Shown piece by piece: positions 8,070 through 16,969 of a stretch of DNA of 64,000 nucleotides (position 1 is the first letter of the stretch; each line of letters starts with the position of its first letter). The stretch covers positions 558,001 to 622,000 of the forward strand of contig CAWINT010000002.1 in the NCBI GenBank assembly GCA_963837515.1. The letters run 5' to 3'. Below the pieces are notes generated by a model. The model was not told where the DNA came from. It did no database searches and saw only the letters and a program-made list of their open reading frames with translations. Source of the DNA: RYN-230 sp963837515 (lineage in GTDB: Bacteria; Actinomycetota; Actinomycetes; Streptosporangiales; Streptosporangiaceae). Made by a program: the position numbers and the translations under genes.

Positions 8070-9538
8070 CCGGGCGCAGGCCGCCACAGCTCAGGGGGAG
8101 CGGGGAGAGCCGGAGCACCGGGTGCCGGGGCAGTTCCGCGGCGATGAGCGGGTCTGGGGGGTCCGGCGCGGCGCCGAAATAGGCCCGGACGACCCGGATC
8201 TCGGTCAGGTACCGGCGCACCACCCGCACCGCCGGGGGTGCGGCAGAGCCTGCCGGTCTTCCGGCCCCGGACGGTGAGCACCCGGCGGCAGGAAGCCCCA
8301 GGCCCAGCCCCGTCATGGTCAGGAAGATCCGGTTCACCGGGCGGCTGCCCGGGCCGGCGTGGTACGTCTCCGCCATCGCGCCGCCTTCCGCACCAGCCAG
8401 TGTCCTGCGGTGGTGATGTCTGGCCCAGGGCCGGACGGCCCGGAGGCGGCCGCGGCGCGGCTAAGTGGGGTGCGTCGCGGCCGCCGGTGACGGGCTCGGG
8501 GTGGGGCGGTGGGGCGCCCGGATCGGCCGCGGCCCGGCGGCTCAGCACGAGGAGCGAGATGCCACCGCCCAGCAGGATCAGCCAGAAGCTCATCAGCCGG
8601 TAGGCGATCGCGGCGGCCAGCGCGGCTGACACGGTCATCCCGGCCGCGGTCAGCGCCGCGGTCAGCGCGATCTCCACCGCCGCGAAGCCGCCCGGCGACA
8701 GGCCTGAACTGCCCACCGCCGCCGCCGCGCCGTAGGCCAGCAGCAGCCCGTGCCAGGGCACCGGCTGCCCGGTGGCCAGGATCGAGCAGGCCAGGCAGCC
8801 GCAGTCGGCCAGCCAGTTCAGCAGCGCCAGGCCGAACACCGCGGCGTAGCGCCATCCGGGCAGGCTGATGCTGGCCACCCGGTCCAGGAATTCCTCCAGC
8901 GCGTCCGGGTCGGTCCAGCCCCGGTGCAGCCGGCGGTGCAGCGGCCGCAGCACCCGGGCGGCGACCCGGTGGATCCAGGCCCGGACGGCCTGGTAGCGCA
9001 GCGCCAGCAGCACGGCCACCCCGGGGAGGAGGAACGCCAGGGCGGCGATCAGGCCAGCGACGGTCGCCGCGGGCTGGCCGCCCAGCAGCGCCCCGGCCAG
9101 CAGCACCAGGGCCAGCGCGGACGACGACACGATGGCCGACACGGCCAGCGCCCAGCTGGTGATGGCCGAACCCAGGCCCCGGCCGCGCAGCTGGCGGTAG
9201 GAGTAGACGGCAGCCAGTTGCGCGCCGGCGAACGGCACCGCCATGGACAGCGCGTTGCCCGCGTAGGTGATCGCGGTCACCGAGCCGAGGGTGGCCGGGT
9301 CGCCCTCGGCCCGGAGCAGAATCGTCCGCTTGATCCCGAAGGTCGCCAGGGACACCGCCTCGGCGGCGAGCGCGGCCAGCACCCAGCGCCAGTCGAGATG
9401 GGCCAGCGTGCGCAGCGACTGGGCGAGGATGTGCCGGTTCGCGACGATGATGACGGCCAGCCCGGCCACCACGACGGCGATGACGGCGATCTGCCGCCAG
9501 CGCCGCGCAGGCAGTCTGCTCCTCATCGGGCGCGCCAT
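8048..9538 (-). CDS. LPG-synthase-type integral membrane protein (UPF0104), abnormal C terminus
   Basis: The first about 330 residues contain multiple hydrophobic helices and the SSGLSPGGFAAVEIALTAAL signature of the lysylphosphatidylglycerol synthase TM/UPF0104 family of flippase-like membrane proteins. The catalytic domain of MprF is absent, so lipid transport or another membrane role is more likely than aminoacylation. After LLVLSRRAAADPG (about residue 335, near 8535) the sequence becomes Pro/Arg-rich and reads antisense-like through a nitroreductase remnant; no stop occurs until 8048. The genuine protein probably once ended near 8500. It converges on the ahcY paralogue. It lies next to the RDD-protein gene on the same strand, 16 bp after that gene ends. 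Confidence 0.72.
   Translation of the reverse strand: MARPMRSRLPARRWRQIAVIAVVVAGLAVIIVANRHILAQSLRTLAHLDWRWVLAALAAEAVSLATFGIKRTILLRAEGDPATLGSVTAITYAGNALSMAVPFAGAQLAAVYSYRQLRGRGLGSAITSWALAVSAIVSSSALALVLLAGALLGGQPAATVAGLIAALAFLLPGVAVLLALRYQAVRAWIHRVAARVLRPLHRRLHRGWTDPDALEEFLDRVASISLPGWRYAAVFGLALLNWLADCGCLACSILATGQPVPWHGLLLAYGAAAAVGSSGLSPGGFAAVEIALTAALTAAGMTVSAALAAAIAYRLMSFWLILLGGGISLLVLSRRAAADPGAPPPHPEPVTGGRDAPHLAAPRPPPGRPALGQTSPPQDTGWCGRRRDGGDVPRRPGQPPGEPDLPDHDGAGPGASCRRVLTVRGRKTGRLCRTPGGAGGAPVPDRDPGRPGLFRRRAGPPRPAHRRGTAPAPGAPALPAPPELWRPAPGYCQASR
8098..8376 (-). pseudogene. Remnant of a deazaflavin-dependent nitroreductase (DDN family)
   Basis: One minus-strand frame starts MAETYHAGPGSRPVNRIFLT as DDN-family proteins do. 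It then continues, after a degenerate stretch, with VRRYLTEIRVVRAYFG and ELPRHPVLRLSPL, which resemble the family's C terminus. The middle block LTVRGRKTGRLCRTP, typical of these F420-binding proteins, lies in the neighbouring frame. So there is at least one frameshift, and roughly 40-50 residues of the core are missing compared with the intact homologue at 52120-52590. The remnant overlaps the tail of the membrane protein gene in another frame. Confidence 0.68.
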
Positions 9539-9554
9539 CAGCCGGGTGGCCTGG

Positions 9555-10508
9555 TCATCGGGGCGGGTGGAACCCTCCTGGCCGCTCCGGGCCGGCCGCT
9601 GGCGGCCCGGCGGGCGGGCGGCCCGGCCCGGCGGGCGGCGGCTCCGGCCCGGCCGCCGCCGCCCGGGCCGCGGTCGTCGCGGCCGTCGCGGCCGTCGCGG
9701 CCGGGGGGGCCGGGGGGGCCGGGGGGGGCGGGGGGGCAGGCCCGGCCAGGCTAGCCTCGGCCCGCCCGCGCCGCTCGGCCAGCACCGCGCTCAGGTAGTC
9801 GGGCGGCGCGGTGCCGGGCGGCGGGGCGGGACTGACCTGCCGGGCGACCTGGGCCGCGATCCGTTGCCCGAACTGCGCCCGGGCCGCCGGGGTGAGCTCG
9901 TAGTACCGGCTCAGGTACTGACGAGCGGTCTCGGCGGTGGCGTCGCTGAGCCCGGACAGTTCCAGGGTCGCCGCCCACCCGGCCAGGGCTGGCGGCAGCG
10001 CGGACAGCGGGGCGGTGGCGGCGGGCTGCCGGGGCAGCCGCACGGTGATCACGAACGTCCCGGCGAAGATGTCGCCGAGCCGTTTGCTACTGCGCGACAG
10101 CAGCGAGGTGACCAGGGCCAGGAAGCCGAACGTCGCCCAGATCTCCACCACGCCCGCCAGCGCGCGCATCAGCGCCTGGCGGAACCGCTCCGGGCCACCA
10201 TCGTCGCTGACCACCCGCAGTCCCATGGCCAGCTTGCCCAGCGTCCGGCCCCGGGTGAGCGTCTCGAAGGCCACCGGGTACCCGACGATCACCCCGGCTG
10301 CCACCGCGACCGCGAGCGCGGCGACCGCCGCCGGGTCGAGCCCGCCGTTCAGCCCGGCCGCGGCGGCGATCCCGCTCAGCGCGGTCAGCAGGATCAGCTG
10401 CACCAGCAGGTCGATGCCGAGGGCAACGGCCCGGCTGGGGAACCGGGCGAACGGCACATCGATGACGACCGCCTCACCGGTGATCACCTCGGCCACGCAT
10501 GCCCCCAT
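9555..10508 (-). CDS. RDD family membrane protein
   Basis: Contains the RDD domain: ARFPSRAVALGIDLLVQLIL at the start with the conserved Arg-Asp pattern, two to three membrane segments, and RGRTLGKLAMGLRVV and SKRLGDIFAGTFVI motifs. A soluble segment with helical composition (residues about 185-250) follows, then a Pro/Ala-rich tail encoded by G-runs on the other strand. ATG 10508 (MGACVAEVITGEAVV) was chosen because ITGEAV is near the start in homologues; GTG 10494 is an alternative. It is divergent from the SpoIIM-family gene with 75 bp between starts, a pairing conserved in actinomycetes. RDD proteins have been linked to ion exchange in a few bacteria, but no function is established for this type. 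Confidence 0.82.
   Translation of the reverse strand: MGACVAEVITGEAVVIDVPFARFPSRAVALGIDLLVQLILLTALSGIAAAAGLNGGLDPAAVAALAVAVAAGVIVGYPVAFETLTRGRTLGKLAMGLRVVSDDGGPERFRQALMRALAGVVEIWATFGFLALVTSLLSRSSKRLGDIFAGTFVITVRLPRQPAATAPLSALPPALAGWAATLELSGLSDATAETARQYLSRYYELTPAARAQFGQRIAAQVARQVSPAPPPGTAPPDYLSAVLAERRGRAEASLAGPAPPPPPAPPAPPAATAATAATTAARAAAAGPEPPPAGPGRPPAGPPAAGPERPGGFHPPR
9703..9736 (+). repeat. Four G-runs (G7-G7-G8-G7), potential G-quadruplex
   Basis: Runs of 7, 7, 8 and 7 guanines (9703-9709, 9712-9718, 9721-9728, 9730-9736) are separated by one or two bases. On the coding (minus) strand they encode the Pro-rich tail of the RDD protein. Three copies of GGCCGTCGC-type 9-mers precede them. Confidence 0.85.
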
Positions 10509-10536
10509 GTCCGTCGAGTCCGGCACCAGGCTAGTC

Positions 10537-10555
10537 GTCCGCCCGTCCGGCGGAC
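10537..10555. promoter_or_regulatory. Inverted repeat between the RDD and SpoIIM genes
   Basis: GTCCGCC (10537-10543) and GGCGGAC (10549-10555) form perfect 7-bp arms with a 5-bp spacer in the 75-bp region between the two divergent starts. It may be an operator or just a stable stem; no regulator gene is adjacent. Confidence 0.3.
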
Positions 10556-10583
10556 CGCACCGCCAGCCCACTAACCTCGATGG

Positions 10584-11579
10584 GTGGACGTCGAGGCGTA
10601 CGTGGCGGCGCACCAGGCCGAGTGGGCCCGGATGGACGCGCTGGTCCGGCGGCGTCGGCGGCTCACCGGTCCCGAGGTCGACGAGCTGGTGACGCTGTAC
10701 CAGCGGGCGACCACGCACCTGTCTGCGCTGCGGTCCGCCGGGCACGACCCCGCTCTGGTCGCCCGGCTGGCGGGCCGGGTGGCGCACGCCCGTACGGTGG
10801 TGACCGGCGCCCACGCCCCGGCCTGGTCCGTGGTGACCCGGTTCGCCCTGGTGTCCTTCCCGGCCATGGCCTACCGCGCCCGGTGGTGGTGGGCGGGCAC
10901 GGCCGGCGGCTCAATCCTGGTCGGGGTGCTCCTTGGCTGGTGGGTCGCCCGTTCCCCCGCCGTGCAGGCGGCGCTGCTGCCCGGTTCCGAGGTCCGGCAG
11001 CTGGTGAATCACCAGTTCCAGCAGTACTACTCGCAGTACGCGGCCACCTCGTTCGCCGCCAAGGTGTGGACCAACAACGTCTGGGTCGCCGCACAGACGC
11101 TGATCTTCGGGATCGTCCTCGGCCTGCCTACGCTCGTCGTCCTGTTCGTCAATGCGGCGAACGCCGGTGTGGAGGGCGGCCTCATGGTGGCGCACGGCAA
11201 GGGGTTGCTGTTCTTCAGCCTGATCCTGCCGCATGGGCTGCTGGAGCTCAGCGCGGTGTTCCTGGCCGCGGCGACCGGGCTGCGGCTCGGCTGGTGCATC
11301 ATCGATCCGGGCCCGCGGCCCCGCGGCCGGGCCCTGGCCGAGGAAGGCCGGTCCTCGCTCACCATCGCCCTGGGGCTGATCGTGGTGCTGCTGGTGTCCG
11401 GGCTCATCGAGGCCTTCGTGACCCCGTCCCCGCTGCCATCCTGGGCCCGGATCGGTATCGGTGCGGCGGCGGAGGCGGCGTTCCTCGGCTATGTGATCGT
11501 GCTCGGCCGCCGGGCCGTGGTGGCCGGTGCGACCGCGGACATGGAACACGCCCCGGACGCGGCCCCGGTGGCGGGCTGA
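10584..11579 (+). CDS. Stage II sporulation protein M (SpoIIM/DUF95) family membrane protein
   Basis: A 331-aa multipass protein. It has a charged N-terminal helix region with the actinobacterial pattern MDVEAYVAAHQAEW...LYQRATTHLSALRS. The SpoIIM core follows: NVWVAAQTLIFGIVLG, MVAHGKGLLFFSLILPHGLLEL and a Gly/Ala-rich membrane segment. In Bacillus SpoIIM is part of the DMP complex in engulfment; actinobacterial homologues sit in RDD/DUF58/MoxR clusters and have no proven role. GTG 10584 starts directly at the conserved VDVEAYV sequence. It is divergently oriented to the RDD gene. The MBL-fold gene follows after 25 bp on the same strand. Confidence 0.85.
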   Translation: MDVEAYVAAHQAEWARMDALVRRRRRLTGPEVDELVTLYQRATTHLSALRSAGHDPALVARLAGRVAHARTVVTGAHAPAWSVVTRFALVSFPAMAYRARWWWAGTAGGSILVGVLLGWWVARSPAVQAALLPGSEVRQLVNHQFQQYYSQYAATSFAAKVWTNNVWVAAQTLIFGIVLGLPTLVVLFVNAANAGVEGGLMVAHGKGLLFFSLILPHGLLELSAVFLAAATGLRLGWCIIDPGPRPRGRALAEEGRSSLTIALGLIVVLLVSGLIEAFVTPSPLPSWARIGIGAAAEAAFLGYVIVLGRRAVVAGATADMEHAPDAAPVAG

Positions 11580-11604
11580 GCGCTGTGTCAGAAAGGCCCG
11601 GCTT

Positions 11605-12351
11605 TTGAAGATCACAGTTCTCGGTGGCTGTGGCGCCTGGCCCGCGGCGGGCCAGGCCTGCAGCGGGTACCTGGTCGAGCACGAAGGCTTCTGCCTGCTG
11701 CTGGATCCGGGTTACGCGACACTCCCGCAACTGCTCAGCCACACCGCCGCGGAACAGGTTGACGCGGTGCTGACGAGCCACGGTCACCCCGACCATTGCG
11801 CCGACCTGAACCCCCTGCTGAGAGCACGGGCACTGGGGGAGGCCCCGCCGTCAGCACTGCCCGTGCACACGCTGCCGGGAGCTATGGACGCCGTCCTCGC
11901 ACTTGACAATCCGCGCATGCTCGCCGGCGCTTACACACTTCATGAGTTCACCGCCGGGCACGGGTTCGAAGTCGGCCCGTTCCAGGTGGACACCTGGGCG
12001 CTGCCGCATTTCGTGCCCAACGCGGGCATGAGGCTGACCGCAGCTGGCCAGGTGCTCGCCTACACCGGCGACACCGGGCCAAGCCCCGACATCGCCGTCA
12101 TGGCTCGCGACGCCGACGTGCTGCTGGCCGAGGCCACCTTCCCCGGCCAGGTACGGCCGGCGCAAGATGCCCCCTACCTGTTAACGGCACGCCAGGCCGG
12201 CGAGTATGCCGCCGAAGCCGGCGCCAGGAGGCTCGTGCTCACCCACCTGTGGCCCGGCACGGCTCCATCGGCTGCTTACGCCGCCGCTCAGCGGGGTCAC
12301 ACCGTGGACCTTGACATCGCCACGCCAGGGCTGACTATCGATCTGGGCTGA
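11605..12351 (+). CDS. MBL-fold metallo-hydrolase (RNase Z-like)
   Basis: Predicted zinc hydrolase of 248 aa. The metal motif SHGHPDHC (HxHxDH) is near residue 60; LPHFVPNAG, YTGDTGPSPD with its Asp, LLAEATF and LTHLWPG supply the other usual ligands of the RNase Z/ElaC-like branch. TTG 11605 is the likely start: GAAAGG lies 8 bases upstream and MKITVLGGCGAWP is the usual first strand. It probably hydrolyses a phosphodiester or cyclic nucleotide-like bond; the substrate is not evident. It sits between the SpoIIM gene and the converging DUF58 operon. Confidence 0.83.
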   Translation: MKITVLGGCGAWPAAGQACSGYLVEHEGFCLLLDPGYATLPQLLSHTAAEQVDAVLTSHGHPDHCADLNPLLRARALGEAPPSALPVHTLPGAMDAVLALDNPRMLAGAYTLHEFTAGHGFEVGPFQVDTWALPHFVPNAGMRLTAAGQVLAYTGDTGPSPDIAVMARDADVLLAEATFPGQVRPAQDAPYLLTARQAGEYAAEAGARRLVLTHLWPGTAPSAAYAAAQRGHTVDLDIATPGLTIDLG

Positions 12352-12419
12352 TGCTGCGATCCCCGGAGCCCTGGAATCACGCGTCCAGCAGAGGCCGCGG
12401 CGCGGGCCCAGCGGCGGCC

Positions 12420-12509
12420 GGGTCACAACTGCCCAGGCCACAACTGCCTGGGTCACACCTGCCTGGGTCACACCTGCCTGGGTCACACCTGCCCAGGTCA
12501 CAATTGCCC
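12420..12509. repeat. Six tandem 15-bp repeats between convergent genes
   Basis: Six units of the form GGGTCACACCTGCCT run without gaps from 12420 to 12509, with small variations at the first, second and last copies. They fill most of the gap between the MBL-hydrolase gene and the DUF58 gene. The sixth unit contains the DUF58 stop codon and its last codons. No spacers are present, so this is not a CRISPR array. Confidence 0.92.
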
Positions 12510-13790
12510 GGCCGCCTTGAGAGCGAGGTAGGCGTCGGCCAGCGCGGGCGGCAACCGGTCCGGCGGGGCCTCCACCACCTGCACGCCCCGCCGCCGGAGC
12601 ACCGTGGCGATCCGCTGCCGTTCAGCCAGCGCCACCTCGGCCGCGGCCGCGTCGTAGAGGTCGGCTGCGCTGTCCCGGGCGGCGGCCATCTGGGCCAGCC
12701 GGGGATCGGCCACCGAAGCTATCATCAGCCGGTTCCGGGCCGCGAGCGCGCGGAGCGCGGGGAGCAGGCTGCCCTCGATCACCGTCGGGTTCAGGTCGGT
12801 GAACAGCACGATCAGGGTGCGGTGCCGGGCCACCGCCGCCACCGCGCTGGCCAGCCCGGCAGCATCCGTCTCGGTCAGCGCGGACTCCAGCGGAGCCATC
12901 GCCGCGGTGACCGCGGCCAGTACCGACGGGCCGGGCACGCCGAGCACCCGGGCCCGCAGCCGCCGGTCGAACGCGATCAGGTCGACCCGGTCGCCGGCCC
13001 GCGCCGCCAGCGCGGTGAGCAGCAGCGTGGCGTCCATCGCCGCGTCCAGCCGGGGGATGCCGGCCACCCGGCCGGCCGAGGTCCGGCCGGTGTCCAGCAC
13101 GACCAGCAGCCGCCGGTCGCGTTCCGGCCGCCAGGTGCGCACCACGACGTCGCCGCGCCGGGCCACGGCCCGCCAGTCGATCGACCGGACATCGTCGCCG
13201 ACCACGTACTCGCGCAGCGAGTCGAACTCGGTGCCCGGGCCGCGCAGCAGCGTGCGGTGCTGCCCGTCGAGCTGGCGGAGCTGGGACAGCTTCGCCGCCA
13301 GGTGGCGGCGGCTGCGGAACGGCGGCAGCACCCGCACCGACCACGCGGCCGGCCGGGAGTCCTGGCGGGCGGCCAGCCCGCAGGGGCCGAACGAGCGGAC
13401 CACGACCGCCGGGGAGGTCTTCTCGCCGCGGCGGTCCGGGGCGAGGGCCGTGGTCAGGGTGACCTCGCCGCCCGGGGGCAGCCGCACGCGGAAATGGTGC
13501 GGCGTGGCGTGAGCGCTCGGCTGCCAGGTGGGCCGGACCGCGGCCCGCAGCGGGCGCCGGGCGGTGTTGCGGACGGTGACGGTCACCGCGGCCGTCTCGC
13601 CGAGCAGCGCCTGGCCGGCCCCGGCCCGGGTGACCTGCAGCCCGCTAACCGGCGCGGCCAGCAGCAGGTCGGCGGCGATCGCCGCGAGCAGCACGCCGTT
13701 GACGGCCAGCAGTGCGCCGCCCGTGCGGACGGCCAGCACGACCAGCGCGCCGCCCAGCGCTGCCGCGCCCGCCCGGCCGGTCAGCGCCAT
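12498..13790 (-). CDS. DUF58 domain-containing protein (von Willebrand-like)
   Basis: A 430-aa protein with two N-terminal hydrophobic segments, a beta-rich middle, and the DUF58 signature EFDSLREYVVGDDVRSIDWR (about residues 188-207). A vWA-like fold follows with DTGRTSAG and TDLNPT in the positions of the MIDAS-like site. DUF58 proteins are partners of MoxR ATPases in many bacteria, where the pair is thought to act as a chaperone or assembly module. The moxR gene lies immediately upstream (10 bp gap), so the two are an operon. The last residues lie in the tandem repeat. Function in actinomycetes is unproven. Confidence 0.88.
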   Translation of the reverse strand: MALTGRAGAAALGGALVVLAVRTGGALLAVNGVLLAAIAADLLLAAPVSGLQVTRAGAGQALLGETAAVTVTVRNTARRPLRAAVRPTWQPSAHATPHHFRVRLPPGGEVTLTTALAPDRRGEKTSPAVVVRSFGPCGLAARQDSRPAAWSVRVLPPFRSRRHLAAKLSQLRQLDGQHRTLLRGPGTEFDSLREYVVGDDVRSIDWRAVARRGDVVVRTWRPERDRRLLVVLDTGRTSAGRVAGIPRLDAAMDATLLLTALAARAGDRVDLIAFDRRLRARVLGVPGPSVLAAVTAAMAPLESALTETDAAGLASAVAAVARHRTLIVLFTDLNPTVIEGSLLPALRALAARNRLMIASVADPRLAQMAAARDSAADLYDAAAAEVALAERQRIATVLRRRGVQVVEAPPDRLPPALADAYLALKAAGQL

Positions 13791-13800
13791 GGGCCCGGGC

Positions 13801-14894
<1,094 letters not shown>

Positions 14895-14898
<4 letters not shown>

Positions 14899-16142
14899 GG
14901 CGTCCGTACCTCCCCTTCCAGACGATCGATGTCCCGGCCCAGCGTGACGAGCGCCGCGTCATCCCGTGGATCCGGCCCGAACAAGACTGCCCGTATCCCG
15001 GCGCGGTCGCGGCCGGTCCGGTCGGCTATCGCGGCGCAGGCCGCTTCCGGCTCCAGGTCCGGCGGCAGCGCCAGCCGGGCGCTGATCCGGTACCGGGCCG
15101 CGGCGCGCAGCACCGCCGCGGCCCGGGCCCGGGAGCGGCGGGACCGGTACAGTCGCCCGTGCCCCTCCACGGTCTCCGAGGCCCGGATCACCACCGGAAG
15201 CGGTTCGGCGACCAGCGGCCCGAGCCGCCGGGCCCGCCACCCGGCGGTCAGCCCGGCGGCGATGAAGAGCTGCAGCGCGACCAGGTACGCCGGGCCGGGA
15301 ATCTCCTGGAACAGGGATTTCTCACCGGCGGCCACGGCCGGCGGGGGCCCGGGCACCAGCCAGGCGACCCGCGGGCGGCCACGGAGCAGGTTCAGTGCCA
15401 GCGCCGCGTCGCCGCCGCTGGCCAGGTAGCGGTTTGTCAGCGGCGCACCGCTGCCCAGCAGGGTGACCGTCCGGCCGCCTGCGGTGTACCGGACCAGCGA
15501 AGGGTGGCCGTTCACCGGATAGCAGCGCCCGGTGCCCGGCCCGCGGACCTGCAGCAGCACCCCGCCCATCCGGGCCGGCCCGGCCGCGCGGGCAGCGGCC
15601 AGGTCACAGTCCGGGGTGGCGGTGCCCGGGGGAGCCGCCCCGGCCACCGTGACCCGCCCGCCGAGCGCACTCAGCACGGCGCTGTCCGGTTCCACCACCA
15701 GCAGGTCGCCGGGCAGCCGGGCCAGCGCGCCGAGCTGGCCCCGCGTGAGCAGGTACGGGCTGGTGACGACCAGCGTGGCGGCCTGGCCGGCCACCGCCTC
15801 GCGCGCCGCCGGGAGGCTGGTCACCCGGGACAGCGGCTGGCCGCGCCCGGCCAGCAGGGCGGCCAGGGCGTGGGTGCCCTGCTGGCCGGTGTTCCCCGGG
15901 TCCAGGTAACCGCGGGTGGACGGGGACGGCCGGAGCAGGATGATCAGGATGCCGCCGAGCAGCACCACCGCCGCCAGCGCCAGTGGGGCGCCCCAGCGGC
16001 GGCGGGTGGCGGGGGCGGGCCCGAGGGCCGCCGGTCTGGCCAGCACCACTCCGGCCCCGGTCGGCCCGGCCGCCCCGGGCCCGGGGCCCGGCCCGGCGGC
16101 GCCCTGGCCGGCGGCGTCCCGGGTCGTGGTGGCCCCGGTCAT
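14895..16142 (-). CDS. DUF4350 domain-containing membrane protein
   Basis: A 415-aa protein. After a 45-residue Gly/Pro/Ala-rich start there is one membrane helix (LALAAVVLLGGILIILL). An extracytoplasmic domain follows with the DUF4350 pattern: GTHALAALLAGRGQPLSRVT, VVTSPYLLTRGQL and VTLLGSGAPLTNRYL. A second helix (PAYLVALQLFIAAGLTAG) and a cytoplasmic domain end the protein. It is the third gene of the operon DUF4129-DUF4350-MoxR-DUF58, overlapping both neighbours by four bases. DUF4350 is homologous to ATP-independent GATase-like folds in some annotations, but no activity is known. Confidence 0.85.
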
Positions 16143-16909
16143 GCCGGGCCGCGGTCCGCGCCGGCCGGGACTGCCGCGCCGGCCGGGACTGCCGCGCCGG
16201 CCGGGACTGCCGCGCCGGCCGGGACTGCCGCGGGCACCGGCACCAGCCGCGGCCCGGCGGCCAGGATCCGCTCGTCCAGGTCGCGTACGGCGGTGTAGCC
16301 GTCCGCGGTCCCCGGCCGGGCGCCGTAGCAGACGTCATCGAACAGCCGGGCGGCCGCCTGCAGCGCCGCCGCCTCCCGGGGCAACGCCCGGGCGGACTCG
16401 GCGGCGATCTCGCCGGCCGTCCGGCCGAGCCGGGGAATCAGCACGCCGCGCTCCTCCAGCTCGCGGCCGATGGCCCGGACCGTCTCGAGGACGGCGGCCG
16501 AATAGTCGCCGGCCTGGGCGTGCTCCCGGGCCCGCCGCCGGTGCCCGGCCGCGGGCAGCACCGCAACGCCCCAGCCCGGCGGCCCGGCCTGGCGGTGAGC
16601 CCGGGCCAGCGGCCCGAGCTGGGTGGCGACGAGGGCCAGCGCTACCGCCAGCGCCGCGGTCAGGGCCAGCACCGACCACCAGCCGCCGGGGAATGCGGCG
16701 CCCGCCTGGTAGGCGTGCGCCAGCAGCGAGTTGAGCAGCGACCAGGCCCGCTGCTGCAGTGACTCGTGCGGGTGATACAGCGACTTGGACAGTTCCGCCC
16801 GGGCCAGCCGCTGCCCGGCTGGGCCGCGCAGCACCGGCGTGGTTCCGCCCGGCCCGGCCCGGGTGGAACTGTTCAGCCAGGCGCGCAGGTACCGCCCGGC
16901 CGTCAGCAC
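16139..16909 (-). CDS. DUF4129 domain-containing membrane protein
   Basis: A 256-aa protein with one clear membrane segment (WWSVLALTAALAVALALVA). A cytoplasmic DUF4129 domain follows: REHAQAGDYSAAVLETVRAI, RLGRTAGEIAAESA and ALQAAARLFDDVCYG. DUF4129 is commonly fused to transglutaminase-like proteins or encoded next to MoxR. The C terminus ends in repeated PAGAAV hexapeptides encoded by four 18-bp repeats. GTG 16909 gives the expected N-terminal soluble segment (LARAELSKSLYH). The ATGA overlap with the DUF4350 gene indicates coupling. A 60-bp gap separates it from the upstream membrane-protein gene. Confidence 0.82.
   Translation of the reverse strand: MLTAGRYLRAWLNSSTRAGPGGTTPVLRGPAGQRLARAELSKSLYHPHESLQQRAWSLLNSLLAHAYQAGAAFPGGWWSVLALTAALAVALALVATQLGPLARAHRQAGPPGWGVAVLPAAGHRRRAREHAQAGDYSAAVLETVRAIGRELEERGVLIPRLGRTAGEIAAESARALPREAAALQAAARLFDDVCYGARPGTADGYTAVRDLDERILAAGPRLVPVPAAVPAGAAVPAGAAVPAGAAVPAGADRGPA
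16161..16232 (-). repeat. Four tandem 18-bp repeats at the 3' end of the DUF4129 gene
   Basis: Four exact copies of CCGGCCGGGACTGCCGCG run from 16161 to 16232. On the minus strand they encode the repeated hexapeptide AVPAGA near the C terminus. Confidence 0.92.
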
Positions 16910-16969
16910 GGCAGCCCTCCCGCCCGCACCGCGGTGGCCGCCGCCGTCACCACGGTGGCCGGCCCGCCG

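Noticed and set aside
12420..12509. CRISPR array
   Set aside because: Units are only 15 bp, directly abutting, with no spacers and no cas genes in the window.
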